Source: Pseudothauera rhizosphaerae
Lineage (GTDB): Bacteria; Pseudomonadota; Gammaproteobacteria; Burkholderiales; Rhodocyclaceae
Reading direction: 5' to 3'
Assembly (NCBI RefSeq): GCF_004801305.1
Contig: NZ_SSOD01000005.1
Span: forward strand, 1 to 64,000
Length of the DNA: 64,000 nucleotides
Shown in pieces: positions 36,996 through 46,327 of the stretch (positions are counted from its first letter, which is position 1; every line of letters begins with the position of its first letter). The notes beneath the pieces were generated by a model. That model was not told the DNA's origin, made no database searches, and worked only from the letters and a program-made list of their open reading frames with translations. The position numbers and the translations under genes are program-made.

Positions 36996-38387
36996 ATGCC
37001 TGCCGCCGCCCCACCCCATTCCACCGCCATCGAAGCCCACTGGCTGAGCCTGTTCGACGGCGTGTCCGCCGCCACGCGCACGGCCCTGCGCGACGTGGTG
37101 CTGGCCCACCGGGAGGCGATGGCGACGGCGTTCTACGCACACATGCTGGCCGACCCGGACGCGCAGCCCTTCCTGACCCACGAAGCGGTGGAACAGCGCC
37201 TGCACCATTCCCTGCAGCGCTGGCTGGAAACCCTGTTCTCCTGTACCGACCGGGAGCAGTTCGGCGCCGCCATGGCCATGCAGCGCCACGTGGGCGACGT
37301 GCATGCGCGGGTGGACCTGCCGGTCAACATCGTCGCCCGCGGCGCGCGGGTGCTGAAGGGCCAAATCGCCCACCGCCTGCTGGACGCCGGGCTGGACGGC
37401 GAGACCCTGGTGGACGCGGTGCTGTACGCGGACAACCTGATCGACCTCGCCTTCGAGGAGATGAGCTCGGCCTACGTCGCCTCCCACGAGCGCGCCGCCC
37501 GCATCGACGAGGCCTACCGGGTGTTCTCCTACGGCCAGAACATGTCCCTGGAGCGGGAACGCCAGCGCGCCGCCCTGCTCGACTGGGAGAACCGCTTCCT
37601 GCACGAGATGATGGCGGGCGCGCCCGGCGACGAACTGCAGACCCTGGCCGACTCCTCCTTCGGCCTGTGGCTGCAGCACAAGGCCAGCGCCATCTTCGAG
37701 GGCTCCACGGAACTGCCCACCATCCACGCCGTCATCCGCACCGTGGACGGCAGCCTGATCCCGCTCTGCCAGACTCAGCTCGACGCCCCGGAACGGGAGG
37801 AAATCCGCCGCCTGACCAAGGCGGTGCAGACGGAACTGGGCCAGCTCAAGTTCCTGGCGGATGCCATGTTCGAGCGTTTCGTCGATCTGGAGTCCGGCAA
37901 GGACGCGCTCACCCAGTTGCTCAACCGGCGCTTCCTGCCCGCCATCCTGAGCCGGGAGGCGGACATCAGCCGCAGCCAGGGCAAACCCTTTGCGCTATTG
38001 CTGGTCGACGTGGATCATTTCAAGCACATCAACGACCGCCACGGCCACGACGCCGGCGACCGGGTGCTGCAGCAGATCGCCAGCCTGCTGCTCAACACGG
38101 TGCGCTCGGGCGATTTCGTGTTCCGCTACGGCGGGGAGGAGTTCCTCGTGTTACTGGTGGAGGTGGACGAATTGCATGCACTTCGCGTGGCGGAGAAGAT
38201 CCGCAACCGCGTGGCCCAGGAGAGCTTCCTGCTCTCCGACGGCCACACCCTGCGGGTCACCGCCAGCATCGGGCTGGCCCTGCACGACGGGCACCCGGAC
38301 TACCAGCGCCTGGTGAACCGCGCCGACGACGCCCTCTACCGCGCCAAGCACGACGGCCGCAACCGCTGCGTGGTGGCCCATGGCTGA
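36996..38387 (+). CDS. Globin-coupled diguanylate cyclase, DosC-like (463 aa)
   Basis: The N-terminal 150 residues are a sensor-globin domain with FYAHMLADPDAQPFLTHEAVEQRLHHSLQRWLETLF, where one of the two His residues would be the proximal haem ligand. A middle domain of about 140 residues follows. The C-terminal GGDEF domain (residues 305-463) carries the active-site GGEEF preceded by RSGD (product-inhibition I-site), and FALLLVDVDHFKHINDRHGHDAGD. The architecture matches DosC of E. coli, an oxygen-responsive enzyme making cyclic di-GMP. It overlaps the GNAT gene by 8 bases. No phosphodiesterase partner lies beside it, unlike the dosC-dosP operon. Confidence 0.9.
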   Translation: MPAAAPPHSTAIEAHWLSLFDGVSAATRTALRDVVLAHREAMATAFYAHMLADPDAQPFLTHEAVEQRLHHSLQRWLETLFSCTDREQFGAAMAMQRHVGDVHARVDLPVNIVARGARVLKGQIAHRLLDAGLDGETLVDAVLYADNLIDLAFEEMSSAYVASHERAARIDEAYRVFSYGQNMSLERERQRAALLDWENRFLHEMMAGAPGDELQTLADSSFGLWLQHKASAIFEGSTELPTIHAVIRTVDGSLIPLCQTQLDAPEREEIRRLTKAVQTELGQLKFLADAMFERFVDLESGKDALTQLLNRRFLPAILSREADISRSQGKPFALLLVDVDHFKHINDRHGHDAGDRVLQQIASLLLNTVRSGDFVFRYGGEEFLVLLVEVDELHALRVAEKIRNRVAQESFLLSDGHTLRVTASIGLALHDGHPDYQRLVNRADDALYRAKHDGRNRCVVAHG

Positions 38388-38892
38388 ACGCTCGCCCTCC
38401 GCCTCCACCCTCGCCCCCACCGTCGTCGCCACGGACCTGCGCGACCCGGCCCACGCCGCCGCGCTGGTGGCCCTGCTGGACCACTACGCCCGCGACCCCA
38501 TGGGCGGCGGCACGGGCCTGTCCGACGCGGTCAAGGCCGCGCTGCCGGACCGCCTGGCCCGCTGGCCGGGCTACGTCTCCTTTCTCGCCTGGGCGGACGG
38601 CAGCCCGGTCGGCCTGATCAACTGCTTCGAAGGCTTTTCCACCTTCGCCGCCCGGCCACTGCTCAACGTGCACGACATCGTCGTGCATGCCGCCCGGCGC
38701 GGCCGCGGCGTGGGCCAGGCCCTGCTCGCCGCCGCCGAGGACGCGGCCCGCGCGCGCGGCTGCTGCAAGCTCACGCTGGAAGTGCTGTCCAACAACCACA
38801 AGGCCCTGGCCGCCTACGAGCGCGCCGGCTTCGCCCCCTACGTGCTGGACCCGGTGGCAGGGCAGGCGCTGTTCCTGCAGAAGTGGCTGTAG
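38380..38892 (+). CDS. GNAT family N-acetyltransferase (170 aa)
   Basis: A compact GNAT domain. The acetyl-CoA pyrophosphate loop is VVHAARRGRGVGQALLAAAEDAARARG, with the Q/R-x-x-G-x-G/A pattern. CCKLTLEVLSNNHKALAAYERAGFAPY is the conserved strand-helix near the C-terminus. A start at 38380 overlaps the cyclase gene by 8 bases, so translation is coupled. Its acceptor is unknown: GNAT enzymes modify amines, antibiotics or proteins. Co-transcription with a cyclic di-GMP synthase is noteworthy but gives no direct functional clue. Confidence 0.88.
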   Translation: MAERSPSASTLAPTVVATDLRDPAHAAALVALLDHYARDPMGGGTGLSDAVKAALPDRLARWPGYVSFLAWADGSPVGLINCFEGFSTFAARPLLNVHDIVVHAARRGRGVGQALLAAAEDAARARGCCKLTLEVLSNNHKALAAYERAGFAPYVLDPVAGQALFLQKWL

Positions 38893-38895
38893 GGC

Positions 38896-40179
38896 CTACA
38901 AGTAACCCAGCCTCGCCGGCAGCCACAGGGCGATCTGCGGAAACACCACCATCAGCGCCAGGCCGGCGCCCATGGCCAGCACCATCCAGATCACCCAGCG
39001 GAAGGTGGCCTCCATGCCGATGCCGGCGATGCGGGAGGTGATCATCAGCGAGATCGCCATGGGCGGCGTGAACTGGCCGATGGCCAGGTTGATGGTCATC
39101 ATCACGCCGAACCACACCAGGTCCCAGCCCATGGCCAGCGCGATGGGCACCAGCAGCGGCAGCAGGATGAGGTAGATGGACACCGCGTCCAGGAACATGC
39201 CCGCCACCAGCAGCAGCAGGTTGATCGCCAGCAGCATCAGCCATTCGCTCGCCTCCAGCCCCACCAGGGCCTTGGCCGCCGTGTCGAAAATGCCCAGGGT
39301 GTTGCCCGCCCAGGCGAACACCGAGGCGATGCCGATGATCATCAGGATCACCGCCGACAGTTCGCCCGCATCCACGAGGACGCGGAACAGTCCGCGCAGC
39401 GTGATGCTGCGATACACCACCATGCCCACGAAGATGCCGTAGGCCACCGCCACCACGGCCGCCTCGGTGGGCGTGAACAGGCCCGTGCGCAGCCCGCCGA
39501 GGATGATCACCGGCGCCAGCAGGCCCCAGATGGCGTCGATGAAGCTCCTGCCCAGGGGCGGGCGCTCGGCCTTGTAGTCGCGCCCGAAGCCGTAGCGGCG
39601 GCTGATGAGGATGGCCGGCGCCAGCAGGCACAGGGCGGCGATCATGCCCGGGAACAGCCCGGCGGCGAACAGGGCCGGCACCGTGGCCGCCGGCACCAGC
39701 ACGCTGTAGACGATGAGGGCCACCGAGGGCGGGATGACGATGGCGGTCGACCCGGCCGCCGCGATCAGGGCGGCGGAAAAACCCTTGGGATAGCCCCGGG
39801 CGACCATGGACGGCAGCATCACCGCGGCCACCGCCGCCGCGTCCGCCGGCCCGGAGCCGGAAATGCCCCCCAGCAGCATGGACACCAGCACCGCCACCAC
39901 GGCCAGCGAACCCGTCCATTCGCCGACGATGGCGGTGACGAAGCGCACCAGGCGCGCGGCCACGCCGGAACGCTCGAAGATCATGCCGGCGAGGATGAAC
40001 ATGGGGATCGCCAGCAGCGGGTACTTGGCGATGCCGGCATAGATGTTGGTCGGCACCGCGAGCTGGTCGAAGCCCGCGAGCGCCAGCACGGCGACGCTGG
40101 CCACGCCGAGCGCGGTGGCCAGCGGCATGCCCGCCACCAGCGCGAGCAGGAACAGGCCGATCAGCACCGTACCGTTCAT
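38896..40179 (-). CDS. dctM: TRAP transporter large permease DctM (427 aa)
   Basis: The ion-coupled transport subunit of a tripartite ATP-independent periplasmic transporter. About twelve hydrophobic segments span the protein. The conserved MFILAGMIFERSGVAARLVRF, SMLLGGISGSGPADAAAVAAVMLPSM, IVIPPSVALIVY and NLAIGQFTPPMAISLMI match DctM proteins. The ATG at 40179 overlaps the dctQ stop (ATGA). A longer open frame upstream is not family-like. With DctQ and DctP it imports an organic anion such as a C4-dicarboxylate, but the substrate is not deducible. Confidence 0.93.
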   Translation of the reverse strand: MNGTVLIGLFLLALVAGMPLATALGVASVAVLALAGFDQLAVPTNIYAGIAKYPLLAIPMFILAGMIFERSGVAARLVRFVTAIVGEWTGSLAVVAVLVSMLLGGISGSGPADAAAVAAVMLPSMVARGYPKGFSAALIAAAGSTAIVIPPSVALIVYSVLVPAATVPALFAAGLFPGMIAALCLLAPAILISRRYGFGRDYKAERPPLGRSFIDAIWGLLAPVIILGGLRTGLFTPTEAAVVAVAYGIFVGMVVYRSITLRGLFRVLVDAGELSAVILMIIGIASVFAWAGNTLGIFDTAAKALVGLEASEWLMLLAINLLLLVAGMFLDAVSIYLILLPLLVPIALAMGWDLVWFGVMMTINLAIGQFTPPMAISLMITSRIAGIGMEATFRWVIWMVLAMGAGLALMVVFPQIALWLPARLGYL

Positions 40180-40664
40180 GCCCGCCTCCGCAGCCGGGTG
40201 TGGGCCAGGCGCAGCACCAGCGCTACCGCCAGCACGGGCATCCACACCGTGTACCACCACTGCGGCACGCCCAGGGCCGGCGAGGTTTCCTCGAAGCGGT
40301 ACTGGTCCCAGGTCAGCTTGCCGGCGTAGAAGGCGATGAAGGCGAACAGTGACGCGGTCACCGCGAAGGACAGCCATTCCAGGAAGACCCGGACGCGCTG
40401 CGGCAGCCTGCCGGTGAAGAAATCGACCCGGATGTGGCGGTCGAAGGCGAAGGCCACCGACGAACCGAGGAAGGACAGCACGATCATCAGGGCGATGGAA
40501 AACTCCTCGGTCGCGGCGAAGGACCGGGAGGTCAGGTAGCGCACCAGCACGTTGCCGAAGGTGATCAGCACAATCAGGCCCATGGCGATGCCGGCCAGGA
40601 TCTGTTCGATGGTGTAGGGCCGGGAGCCGGCAGCGCCCTCGGCGGGCGGGACGTCGTCATTCAT
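40176..40664 (-). CDS. dctQ: TRAP transporter small permease DctQ (162 aa)
   Basis: Four membrane helices (residues about 20-45, 55-75, 92-115 and 138-155) form the four-helix subunit that docks onto DctM. Family residues GNVLVRYLTSRSFAATEEFSIALMIVLSFLGSSVAF and HIRVDFF are present. It overlaps dctM by 4 bases and follows the dctP gene with a 100-base gap that shows no other gene. The whole dctP-dctQ-dctM unit runs on the minus strand and is divergent from the ABC-F gene. Confidence 0.92.
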   Translation of the reverse strand: MNDDVPPAEGAAGSRPYTIEQILAGIAMGLIVLITFGNVLVRYLTSRSFAATEEFSIALMIVLSFLGSSVAFAFDRHIRVDFFTGRLPQRVRVFLEWLSFAVTASLFAFIAFYAGKLTWDQYRFEETSPALGVPQWWYTVWMPVLAVALVLRLAHTRLRRRA

Positions 40665-40764
40665 GGGCGATCGGGGGCGCGCTCACGCGCGGTGAGTTGG
40701 AAACGGGGAGGGAGGATGTCCGGCCGCGCGGCGGAGTGCCGCTGCGGCCGGAGCAATGGCCGCA

Positions 40765-41796
40765 TCAGCGGCGGGCGACGTCTTCCTCGGCTTGCTTGAC
40801 CAGGTCGGCACCGATGCGCCCGGCCCATTCCCTGTAGACGTCGGCCGTGGCCTTGCGGAAAGCCTCGCGCCCGGCATCGTCCAGGTGTACGACGGCCACG
40901 CCGTTGGCCTCGATCTCCTTGAGCACCGCGTCGTCGCCGGCGGAGATGCCGGCCCGGGCGCGGGCGATCTCCTCCTTCGCCGCCTGGTTCGCGGCCTCGG
41001 CCACGGCCTTGCGGTCGGCCTCGGTCCAGGACTCCCACACCTTGCGGTTCACCACGAAGATCAGCGGATCGGCCACGTAGCCCCACAGGGTCAGGTGCTT
41101 CTGGCCCACGGTGTGCAGCCTGGCGGCACTGAACACGCCCAGGGGGTTTTCCTGGCCGTCCACGGCGCCGGTGGCCATGGCCGGCTGGGCGTCGGCCCAG
41201 CTCATCTGGGTCGGGTTGGCGCCCAGGGCGTTGAAGGTGGCGAGGAAGAGCGGCGACCCCACCACGCGCATCTTCAGGCCCCTGAGGTCTTCCGGCGTGC
41301 GCACCGGGTGCTTGGAGTTGGAAACTTCCCGGAAGCCGTTCTCGCCCCAGGCCAGCGGCACCACGTCGCGCTCGGCGAGGATGTCGAACAGGCGCTTGCC
41401 CACGCGGCCCTGGGTCAGGGCGTCGATGGCCTTGTGGTCGGGCATCAGGAAGGGCAGGGCGAAGAGGTTGAGTTCCTTCACCTGGGGCGACCAGTTGATG
41501 GTGGAGCCCACCGCGATGTCGATGATGCCCTGGCGCAGGGCGGTGAATTCCTTGGTCTGGTCGCCCGACACCAGCGAGGTGCCCGGATAGACCTTGATCC
41601 GGATGCGGCCGTCGGTCTTCTCGGCGACGAGGTCCGCCCAGCGCTTGGCGCCCCAGCCCCAGGGGAAGGCCTCGCCGAGCACGGTGGAGAGCTTGTATTC
41701 GTCCTTGTACTGCTGGGCCGTCGCGGGCAGCGACAGGCCGAGCGCGGCCGCAGCGAACAGGCCGGCCAGGAGAGCGGGAAAGCGGCGTCTGGTCAT
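40765..41796 (-). CDS. dctP: TRAP transporter periplasmic binding protein DctP (343 aa)
   Basis: A signal peptide (residues 1-27, cleavage after ATA) precedes the solute-binding domain. Typical TRAP motifs are [60 protein letters not shown] with the substrate carboxylate-binding Arg, and [16 protein letters not shown]. These place it in the DctP family. It is the first gene of the dctPQM unit. The ligand cannot be deduced. An intergenic of about 170 bases separates it from the divergent ABC-F gene. Confidence 0.93.
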   Translation of the reverse strand: MTRRRFPALLAGLFAAAALGLSLPATAQQYKDEYKLSTVLGEAFPWGWGAKRWADLVAEKTDGRIRIKVYPGTSLVSGDQTKEFTALRQGIIDIAVGSTINWSPQVKELNLFALPFLMPDHKAIDALTQGRVGKRLFDILAERDVVPLAWGENGFREVSNSKHPVRTPEDLRGLKMRVVGSPLFLATFNALGANPTQMSWADAQPAMATGAVDGQENPLGVFSAARLHTVGQKHLTLWGYVADPLIFVVNRKVWESWTEADRKAVAEAANQAAKEEIARARAGISAGDDAVLKEIEANGVAVVHLDDAGREAFRKATADVYREWAGRIGADLVKQAEEDVARR

Positions 41797-41921
41797 GGAA
41801 TGTCTCCATATTGTGGTTGTTTTCCGGGCCGGCCCGCGATGGCGCGGCGGCCGGAAGCGGGTGAAGCGAATCGGATTCTACAGCCAGGGCACGGCCAGGG
41901 CAGAGGAACGATTTTACGGCG

Positions 41922-41927
41922 TATAAT
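41922..41927 (+). promoter_or_regulatory. TATAAT -10 element before the YbiT-type gene
   Basis: A perfect TATAAT at 41922-41927, 38 bases before the GTG start, overlaps an in-frame ATG (41926). This suggests the ATG is not the real start because it would lie in the promoter. No good -35 hexamer is seen. Confidence 0.5.
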
Positions 41928-41964
41928 GCAAGGCTTTGTTTTACCTGAAAAACAGGACTCCGCT

Positions 41965-43590
41965 GTGCTCGTCGCCGCCAACATCACCATGCAGTTCGGG
42001 GCCAAGCCCCTGTTCGAGAACGTCTCCGTCAAGTTCGGCGAGGGCAACCGCTACGGCCTGATCGGCGCCAACGGCGCCGGCAAGTCCACCTTCATGAAGA
42101 TCCTGTGCGGCGTGCTCGAATCCACCGCCGGCAACGTCTCCAAGGACCCCCACGAGCGCATGGCCTACCTGCGCCAGGACCAGTTCGCCTACGAGGACAA
42201 GCGCGTGCTCGACGTGGTGATGATGGGCCACGAGGAACTGTGGGCCGCCATCCAGGAGCGGGACGCCATCTACGCCAACCCGGAGGCCACCGAGGACGAC
42301 TACATGCGCGCCGCCGAGCTGGAAGGCAAGGTGGGCGAGTACGACGGCTACACGGCGGAAGCGCGCGCCGGCGAACTGCTGCTGGGCGTGGGCATCGCCA
42401 CCGAACTGCACGACGGACCGATGAGGAACGTCGCCCCGGGCTGGAAGCTGCGCGTGCTGCTGTGCCAGGCCCTGTTCGCCAACCCGGACATCCTGCTGCT
42501 GGACGAGCCCACCAACAACCTGGACATCAACACCATCCGCTGGCTGGAGGACGTGCTCAACGGCCGCGACTGCACGATGGTGATCATCTCCCACGACCGC
42601 CACTTCCTGAACCAGGTCTGTACCCACATGGCGGACCTGGACTACGGCACCATCACCATCTATCCGGGCAACTACGACGACTACATGGAAGCGTCTACGC
42701 TGGCCCGCCAGCGCCAGTCCGCGGCCAACGCCCGGGCCAAGGAGAAGATTTCCGAACTGCAGGAATTCGTGCGCCGCTTCTCCGCCAACAAATCCAAGGC
42801 CAAGCAGGCCACCAGCCGCCTCAAGCTCATCGACAAGCTCAAGCCCGAGGACGTCAAGCCTTCCAGCCGCCAGTACCCGTGGATCCGCTTCGACTACGAC
42901 GAAAAGGACAAGCTGCACCGCCTGGCCTGCGAGATCGACGGCATCTCCTTCGCCTACGAGGGCATGGACAAGCCGCTGATCAGGAACTTCAGCATGGCCA
43001 TCGACGCGGGCGACAAGGTGGCCATCATCGGCGAGAACGGCGTCGGCAAGACCACGCTGATCAAACTGCTGGTGGGCGAACTGAAACCCCAGAAGGGCCA
43101 CGTGAAGTGGGCCGAAAAGGCCAAGCCCGGCTACTACGCCCAGGACCATTCCGCCGAGTTCGCCGGCACCGAAAGCCTGACCGAATGGATCGCCGAGTAC
43201 TCCCGCATCACCGCCGCGGCCACCGGCGAGGACAACGAGACCCTGCTGCGCGGCACCCTGGGCCGCCTGCTGTTCTCCGGCGACGAGGTGAAGAAGCCGG
43301 TGAACGTGATCTCCGGCGGCGAGCAGGGCCGCATGCTGTTCGGCAAGCTGATGCTCTCCCGCCCCAACGTGCTGCTGATGGACGAGCCCACCAACCACCT
43401 GGACATGGAATCCATCGAGTCCCTCAACAGCGGGCTGGAGAAATTCCCCGGCACGCTGGTGTTCGTCTCCCACGACCGGGAGTTCGTCTCCTCGCTGGCG
43501 ACCCGCATCGTGGAGATCAAGCTGGACGGGACCATCGTGGACTACCGCGGCAGCTACGAGGAATACCTCTCCAGCCAGGGGCTGGAATAA
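41965..43590 (+). CDS. ABC-F ATPase, YbiT type (541 aa)
   Basis: A soluble tandem-ABC protein almost co-linear with E. coli YbiT (530 residues). It shows [37 protein letters not shown] at the start, [28 protein letters not shown] and DEPTNNLD. The second cassette has [35 protein letters not shown] and [16 protein letters not shown]. YbiT acts on the ribosome in translation quality control. A GTG at 41965, preceded by AGGA, aligns with the family start (LVAANITM); an ATG 39 bases upstream lies within the promoter -10. Confidence 0.93.
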   Translation: MLVAANITMQFGAKPLFENVSVKFGEGNRYGLIGANGAGKSTFMKILCGVLESTAGNVSKDPHERMAYLRQDQFAYEDKRVLDVVMMGHEELWAAIQERDAIYANPEATEDDYMRAAELEGKVGEYDGYTAEARAGELLLGVGIATELHDGPMRNVAPGWKLRVLLCQALFANPDILLLDEPTNNLDINTIRWLEDVLNGRDCTMVIISHDRHFLNQVCTHMADLDYGTITIYPGNYDDYMEASTLARQRQSAANARAKEKISELQEFVRRFSANKSKAKQATSRLKLIDKLKPEDVKPSSRQYPWIRFDYDEKDKLHRLACEIDGISFAYEGMDKPLIRNFSMAIDAGDKVAIIGENGVGKTTLIKLLVGELKPQKGHVKWAEKAKPGYYAQDHSAEFAGTESLTEWIAEYSRITAAATGEDNETLLRGTLGRLLFSGDEVKKPVNVISGGEQGRMLFGKLMLSRPNVLLMDEPTNHLDMESIESLNSGLEKFPGTLVFVSHDREFVSSLATRIVEIKLDGTIVDYRGSYEEYLSSQGLE

Positions 43591-43629
43591 ACCGCCGGGC
43601 GGCATTCGATCCTTTCATGCATTTGCACT

Positions 43630-43654
43630 GCTCATGCGGCACTGCCGCATGAGC
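43630..43654. terminator. Perfect 12-bp stem palindrome after the YbiT-type gene
   Basis: GCTCATGCGGCA and TGCCGCATGAGC are separated by one base, 39 bases after the gene's stop. There is no T tract on either side, so it may be a weak terminator or an operator rather than a classical one. Confidence 0.4.
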
Positions 43655-43743
43655 GTGCGCGGCGCATCGGCTACAATCGCCGGGCTGCGCCGCGCGTGCG
43701 GCCGGCACAGCAGTGCAACGGCACCCGACGGATGTTTCCGCCC

Positions 43744-44127
43744 ATGATCGGCATATTCCTCATCACCCACGGCAGCCTGGGCGAAGCGCTCATCCAGTGC
43801 GCCTGCCACGTGCTCAACAAGCGCCCGCCGCACATCGTGCAGTTGGGCGTTTCCGCGCAGGACGACCCCCTCGACCTGCTGCCCCTGGCGCGCCAGATGC
43901 TGAGCTGGGCCGACGCCGGACAGGGCGTGCTGCTGCTCACCGACATCTACGGCGCCACGCCGTCGAACATCGCCACCAAGCTGCTCGCCCCCGGGCACGT
44001 GGAAGGCATTGCCGGTGTGAACCTGCCCATGCTGCTGCGCGTGCTGACCTACCGCGACAAAGACATGCCCACCCTCGTCCAGCGCGCCGTGAGCGGCGGC
44101 TGCGACGGCGTTCTGCACATGAAGTGA
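43744..44127 (+). CDS. PTS EIIA, mannose family (127 aa)
   Basis: Begins MIGIFLITHGSLGEAL with the phosphorylatable His9, continues with GVLLLTDIYGATPSN and VNLPMLLRVL, both conserved in mannose-type EIIA domains. It receives phosphate from HPr. No EIIB, EIIC or EIID sugar permease follows, so its role is likely regulatory, as described for the incomplete phosphotransfer systems of betaproteobacteria. An ATG at 43732 would add four residues, but 43744 gives the family N-terminus. It is the first gene of an EIIA-HPr-EI operon. Confidence 0.9.
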   Translation: MIGIFLITHGSLGEALIQCACHVLNKRPPHIVQLGVSAQDDPLDLLPLARQMLSWADAGQGVLLLTDIYGATPSNIATKLLAPGHVEGIAGVNLPMLLRVLTYRDKDMPTLVQRAVSGGCDGVLHMK

Positions 44128-44137
44128 GCCGACCACG

Positions 44138-44407
44138 ATGCCCAAAGCGGAAGCCCCGATCATCAACAAACTCGGTCTGCATGCGCGCGCCTCGGCCAAG
44201 CTCACCCAGCTCGCCAGCAGCTTCGGCGCGGACGTCTGGCTGGAACGCCAGGGACGCCGCGTCAACGCGAAGAGCATCATGGGCGTGATGATGCTGGCCG
44301 CCGCGCGCGGCAGCACGGTGACGGTGGAAACCGAAGGCGTGGACGCGGACACCGCCCTGCAGGCCATCCTCGACCTCATCGCCGACCGCTTCGGCGAGGA
44401 GGAGTAG
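44138..44407 (+). CDS. ptsH: Phosphocarrier protein HPr (89 aa)
   Basis: A small phosphocarrier with the EI phosphorylation site LGLHARAS at His15 and the regulatory serine Ser46 in VNAKSIMGVMML. In proteobacteria carrying HprK, Ser46 is phosphorylated by that kinase. Here it takes phosphate from EI (3 bases downstream) and passes it to the EIIA encoded 10 bases upstream. The length of 89 is typical. No HprK gene is in the window, so control through Ser46 is inferred from family knowledge. Confidence 0.95.
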   Translation: MPKAEAPIINKLGLHARASAKLTQLASSFGADVWLERQGRRVNAKSIMGVMMLAAARGSTVTVETEGVDADTALQAILDLIADRFGEEE

Positions 44408-44410
44408 GCC

Positions 44411-46138
44411 ATGGCCTTCACCATTCACGGCCTGCCGGTGTCCCAGGGCATCGCCATCGGCCACGTGCACCTGGTCTCCCACGCGCTGCTGGAGGTCAAT
44501 CACTACCACGTGGCGGAAAGGTACCTGGCCGAGGAGCTCTACCGCCTGGACGACGCGGTGGCCACCGTGCGCGGTGAGTTGGTGGGCCTCAAGGCGGCCA
44601 CCAGCACCGGCCAGGCGCACAGCGAGGTGGGGGCCTTCGTGGACCTGCAGATCATGCTGCTCGCCGACCCGATGCTGGTGGACGCCGCGCGCGAACTGAT
44701 CTCCGAGCGGCGCTGCAACGCCGAATGGGCGCTGGTGCAGCAGATGGAACACCTGGTGGAGCAGTTCCAGCAGATCGAGGACCCCTATCTGCGCGAGCGC
44801 CAGGCCGACGTGGTGCAGGTGATCGAACGCCTGGTCAAGGTGCTGCTCGGCCATCCCGGCCGCCTGCCGCCCAAGCGGCGCGACGGCCTGGGCACCATCG
44901 TGGTCGCCCACGACCTGTCGCCGGCCGACACCATCGGTTTCCGCGACCACAACATCGCCGGCTTCGTCACCGACGTGGGCGGGCCCACCAGCCACACCGC
45001 CATCGTCGCGCGCAGCCTGGCGATCCCCGCCGTGGTCGGCCTGCACCACATCCGCGACCTGGTGGAGGACGACGAACTGCTGATCGTGGACGGCACCCGC
45101 GGCGTGGTCATCGTCGGCCCGGACGAGCGCATCGTCGAGGAATACCGCCTGCGCCGCACCGAGCTGGAGCTGGAGCGCTCCAAGCTCAAGCGCCTGAAGG
45201 ACATGCCCGCCACCACGCTGGACGGCGAGGACGTGAACCTGCTGGCCAACATCGAAGGCCCCAAGGACGTGGCCACCGCGCGCAACGTCAATGTGGACGG
45301 CGTGGGCCTGTATCGCACGGAATTCCTCTTCATCGGGCGCGACGCCCTGCCCGACGAGGACGAGCAGTACGAGGCCTACCGCAGCGTGCTCAAGGCCATG
45401 GGCAAGCGCCCGGTGACCATCCGCACCTTCGACGTGGGTGCCGACAAGGCGCTCAACGGCGCGTCACGCACCGAGCCCAACCCCGCTCTGGGCCTGCGTG
45501 CGGTGCGCTATTCCCTGGCCGAGCCCAAGATGTTCCTCACCCAGTTGCGCGCGCTGCTGCGCGCCTCGGTGCACGGCCGGCTGCGCATCATGATCCCCAT
45601 GCTGGCCCACGCCCACGAGATCGACCAGTCCCTGGCCCTCCTCGACAAGGCCAAGGCGGAACTGCGCGCCGAGCGCATCAAGTTCGACGAGAGCGTGGAG
45701 ATCGGCGGCATGATCGAGATCCCGGCCGCCGCGCTGGCGCTGGGCATGTTCATCCGGCGGCTGTCCTTCCTCGCCATCGGCACCAACGACCTCATCCAGT
45801 ACACGCTGGCCATCGACCGCTCCAACGAGGCCGTCGCCCACCTCTACGACCCGCTGCATCCGGCCGTGCTCAAGCTCATCGGCGGCACCATCCAGGCCGG
45901 CGCCCGCTACGGCCTGCCGGTCTCGGTATGCGGCGAGATGGGCGGCGACCCGGACTACACCCTGCTGCTGCTGGGCATGGGCCTGCGCAACTTCTCCATG
46001 CATCCGGCCAACGTGCTGGAGATCAAGCAGCAGGTGCTGCGCGCCGACGTGGGCGAACTGGCGCCCAAGGTACAGCGCATCCTGAAGATGGACGAGCAGG
46101 CGCGCGTGCGCGAGGCGGTGGAGCGCCTGGCCGGCTGA
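44411..46138 (+). CDS. ptsI: PTS enzyme I, phosphoenolpyruvate-protein phosphotransferase (575 aa)
   Basis: Autophosphorylates with phosphoenolpyruvate and passes the phosphate to HPr. The N-terminal part carries GGPTSHTAIVARSLAIPAVVG with the active His. The C-terminal PEP-binding barrel has NVDGVGLYRTEFLF, GADKAL, NPALGLRAVRYSL, SFLAIGTNDLIQYTLAIDR and SVCGEMGGDP with the catalytic Cys. There is no GAF domain, so it is the carbohydrate-type rather than the PtsP/EI-Ntr type. It is the last gene of the operon and is followed directly by a REP-like element. Confidence 0.96.
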   Translation: MAFTIHGLPVSQGIAIGHVHLVSHALLEVNHYHVAERYLAEELYRLDDAVATVRGELVGLKAATSTGQAHSEVGAFVDLQIMLLADPMLVDAARELISERRCNAEWALVQQMEHLVEQFQQIEDPYLRERQADVVQVIERLVKVLLGHPGRLPPKRRDGLGTIVVAHDLSPADTIGFRDHNIAGFVTDVGGPTSHTAIVARSLAIPAVVGLHHIRDLVEDDELLIVDGTRGVVIVGPDERIVEEYRLRRTELELERSKLKRLKDMPATTLDGEDVNLLANIEGPKDVATARNVNVDGVGLYRTEFLFIGRDALPDEDEQYEAYRSVLKAMGKRPVTIRTFDVGADKALNGASRTEPNPALGLRAVRYSLAEPKMFLTQLRALLRASVHGRLRIMIPMLAHAHEIDQSLALLDKAKAELRAERIKFDESVEIGGMIEIPAAALALGMFIRRLSFLAIGTNDLIQYTLAIDRSNEAVAHLYDPLHPAVLKLIGGTIQAGARYGLPVSVCGEMGGDPDYTLLLLGMGLRNFSMHPANVLEIKQQVLRADVGELAPKVQRILKMDEQARVREAVERLAG

Positions 46139-46140
46139 GC

Positions 46141-46216
46141 TGTGGGAGCGGGCTTGCCCGCGATTGCGGTGTTCGTTGTCCCGCAGGCCGGCATCGCGGG
46201 CAAGCCCGCTCCCACA
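46141..46216. repeat. REP-like palindrome pair 3
   Basis: Same element as at 23542 with TGTGGGAG outer ends and a variant loop. It lies 2 bases after the ptsI stop and just before the metX promoter, where it may protect or end the ptsI transcript. Confidence 0.85.
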
Positions 46217-46228
46217 TCCTGCCCAGGT

Positions 46229-46257
46229 TTGACATTCCCCCGCACACACGCTAATTT
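46229..46257 (+). promoter_or_regulatory. Sigma-70 promoter of metX-metW
   Basis: TTGACA (46229-46234), a 17-base spacer and TAATTT (46252-46257). Transcription would start near 46264, exactly at the first base-paired strand of the SAM-II-like element. Confidence 0.7.
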
Positions 46258-46263
46258 CCACCG

Positions 46264-46327
46264 CTTCAGCGCCGATTTGATCTACAGCTTGCGGGCGCTC
46301 AACAAATCCGGCTAAAGCGAGGGCAAC
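46264..46327 (+). promoter_or_regulatory. SAM-II-like riboswitch upstream of metX
   Basis: The strands AGCGCC, GATTTGATC, CTTGC(GG)GCGCT, ACAAAT and GGCTAAA...GGG follow the order of the SAM-II pseudoknot (stem P1, U-rich loop pairing with AAAU, GCUAAA). That class is known upstream of metX and metA, chiefly in alphaproteobacteria. The match is by eye from remembered consensus. Binding of S-adenosylmethionine would lower metX expression. Confidence 0.7.

Noticed and set aside
41926-41967. ATG at 41926 as start of the YbiT-type gene
   Set aside because: It lies within a perfect TATAAT -10; the GTG at 41965 has a ribosome binding site and matches the family N-terminus.
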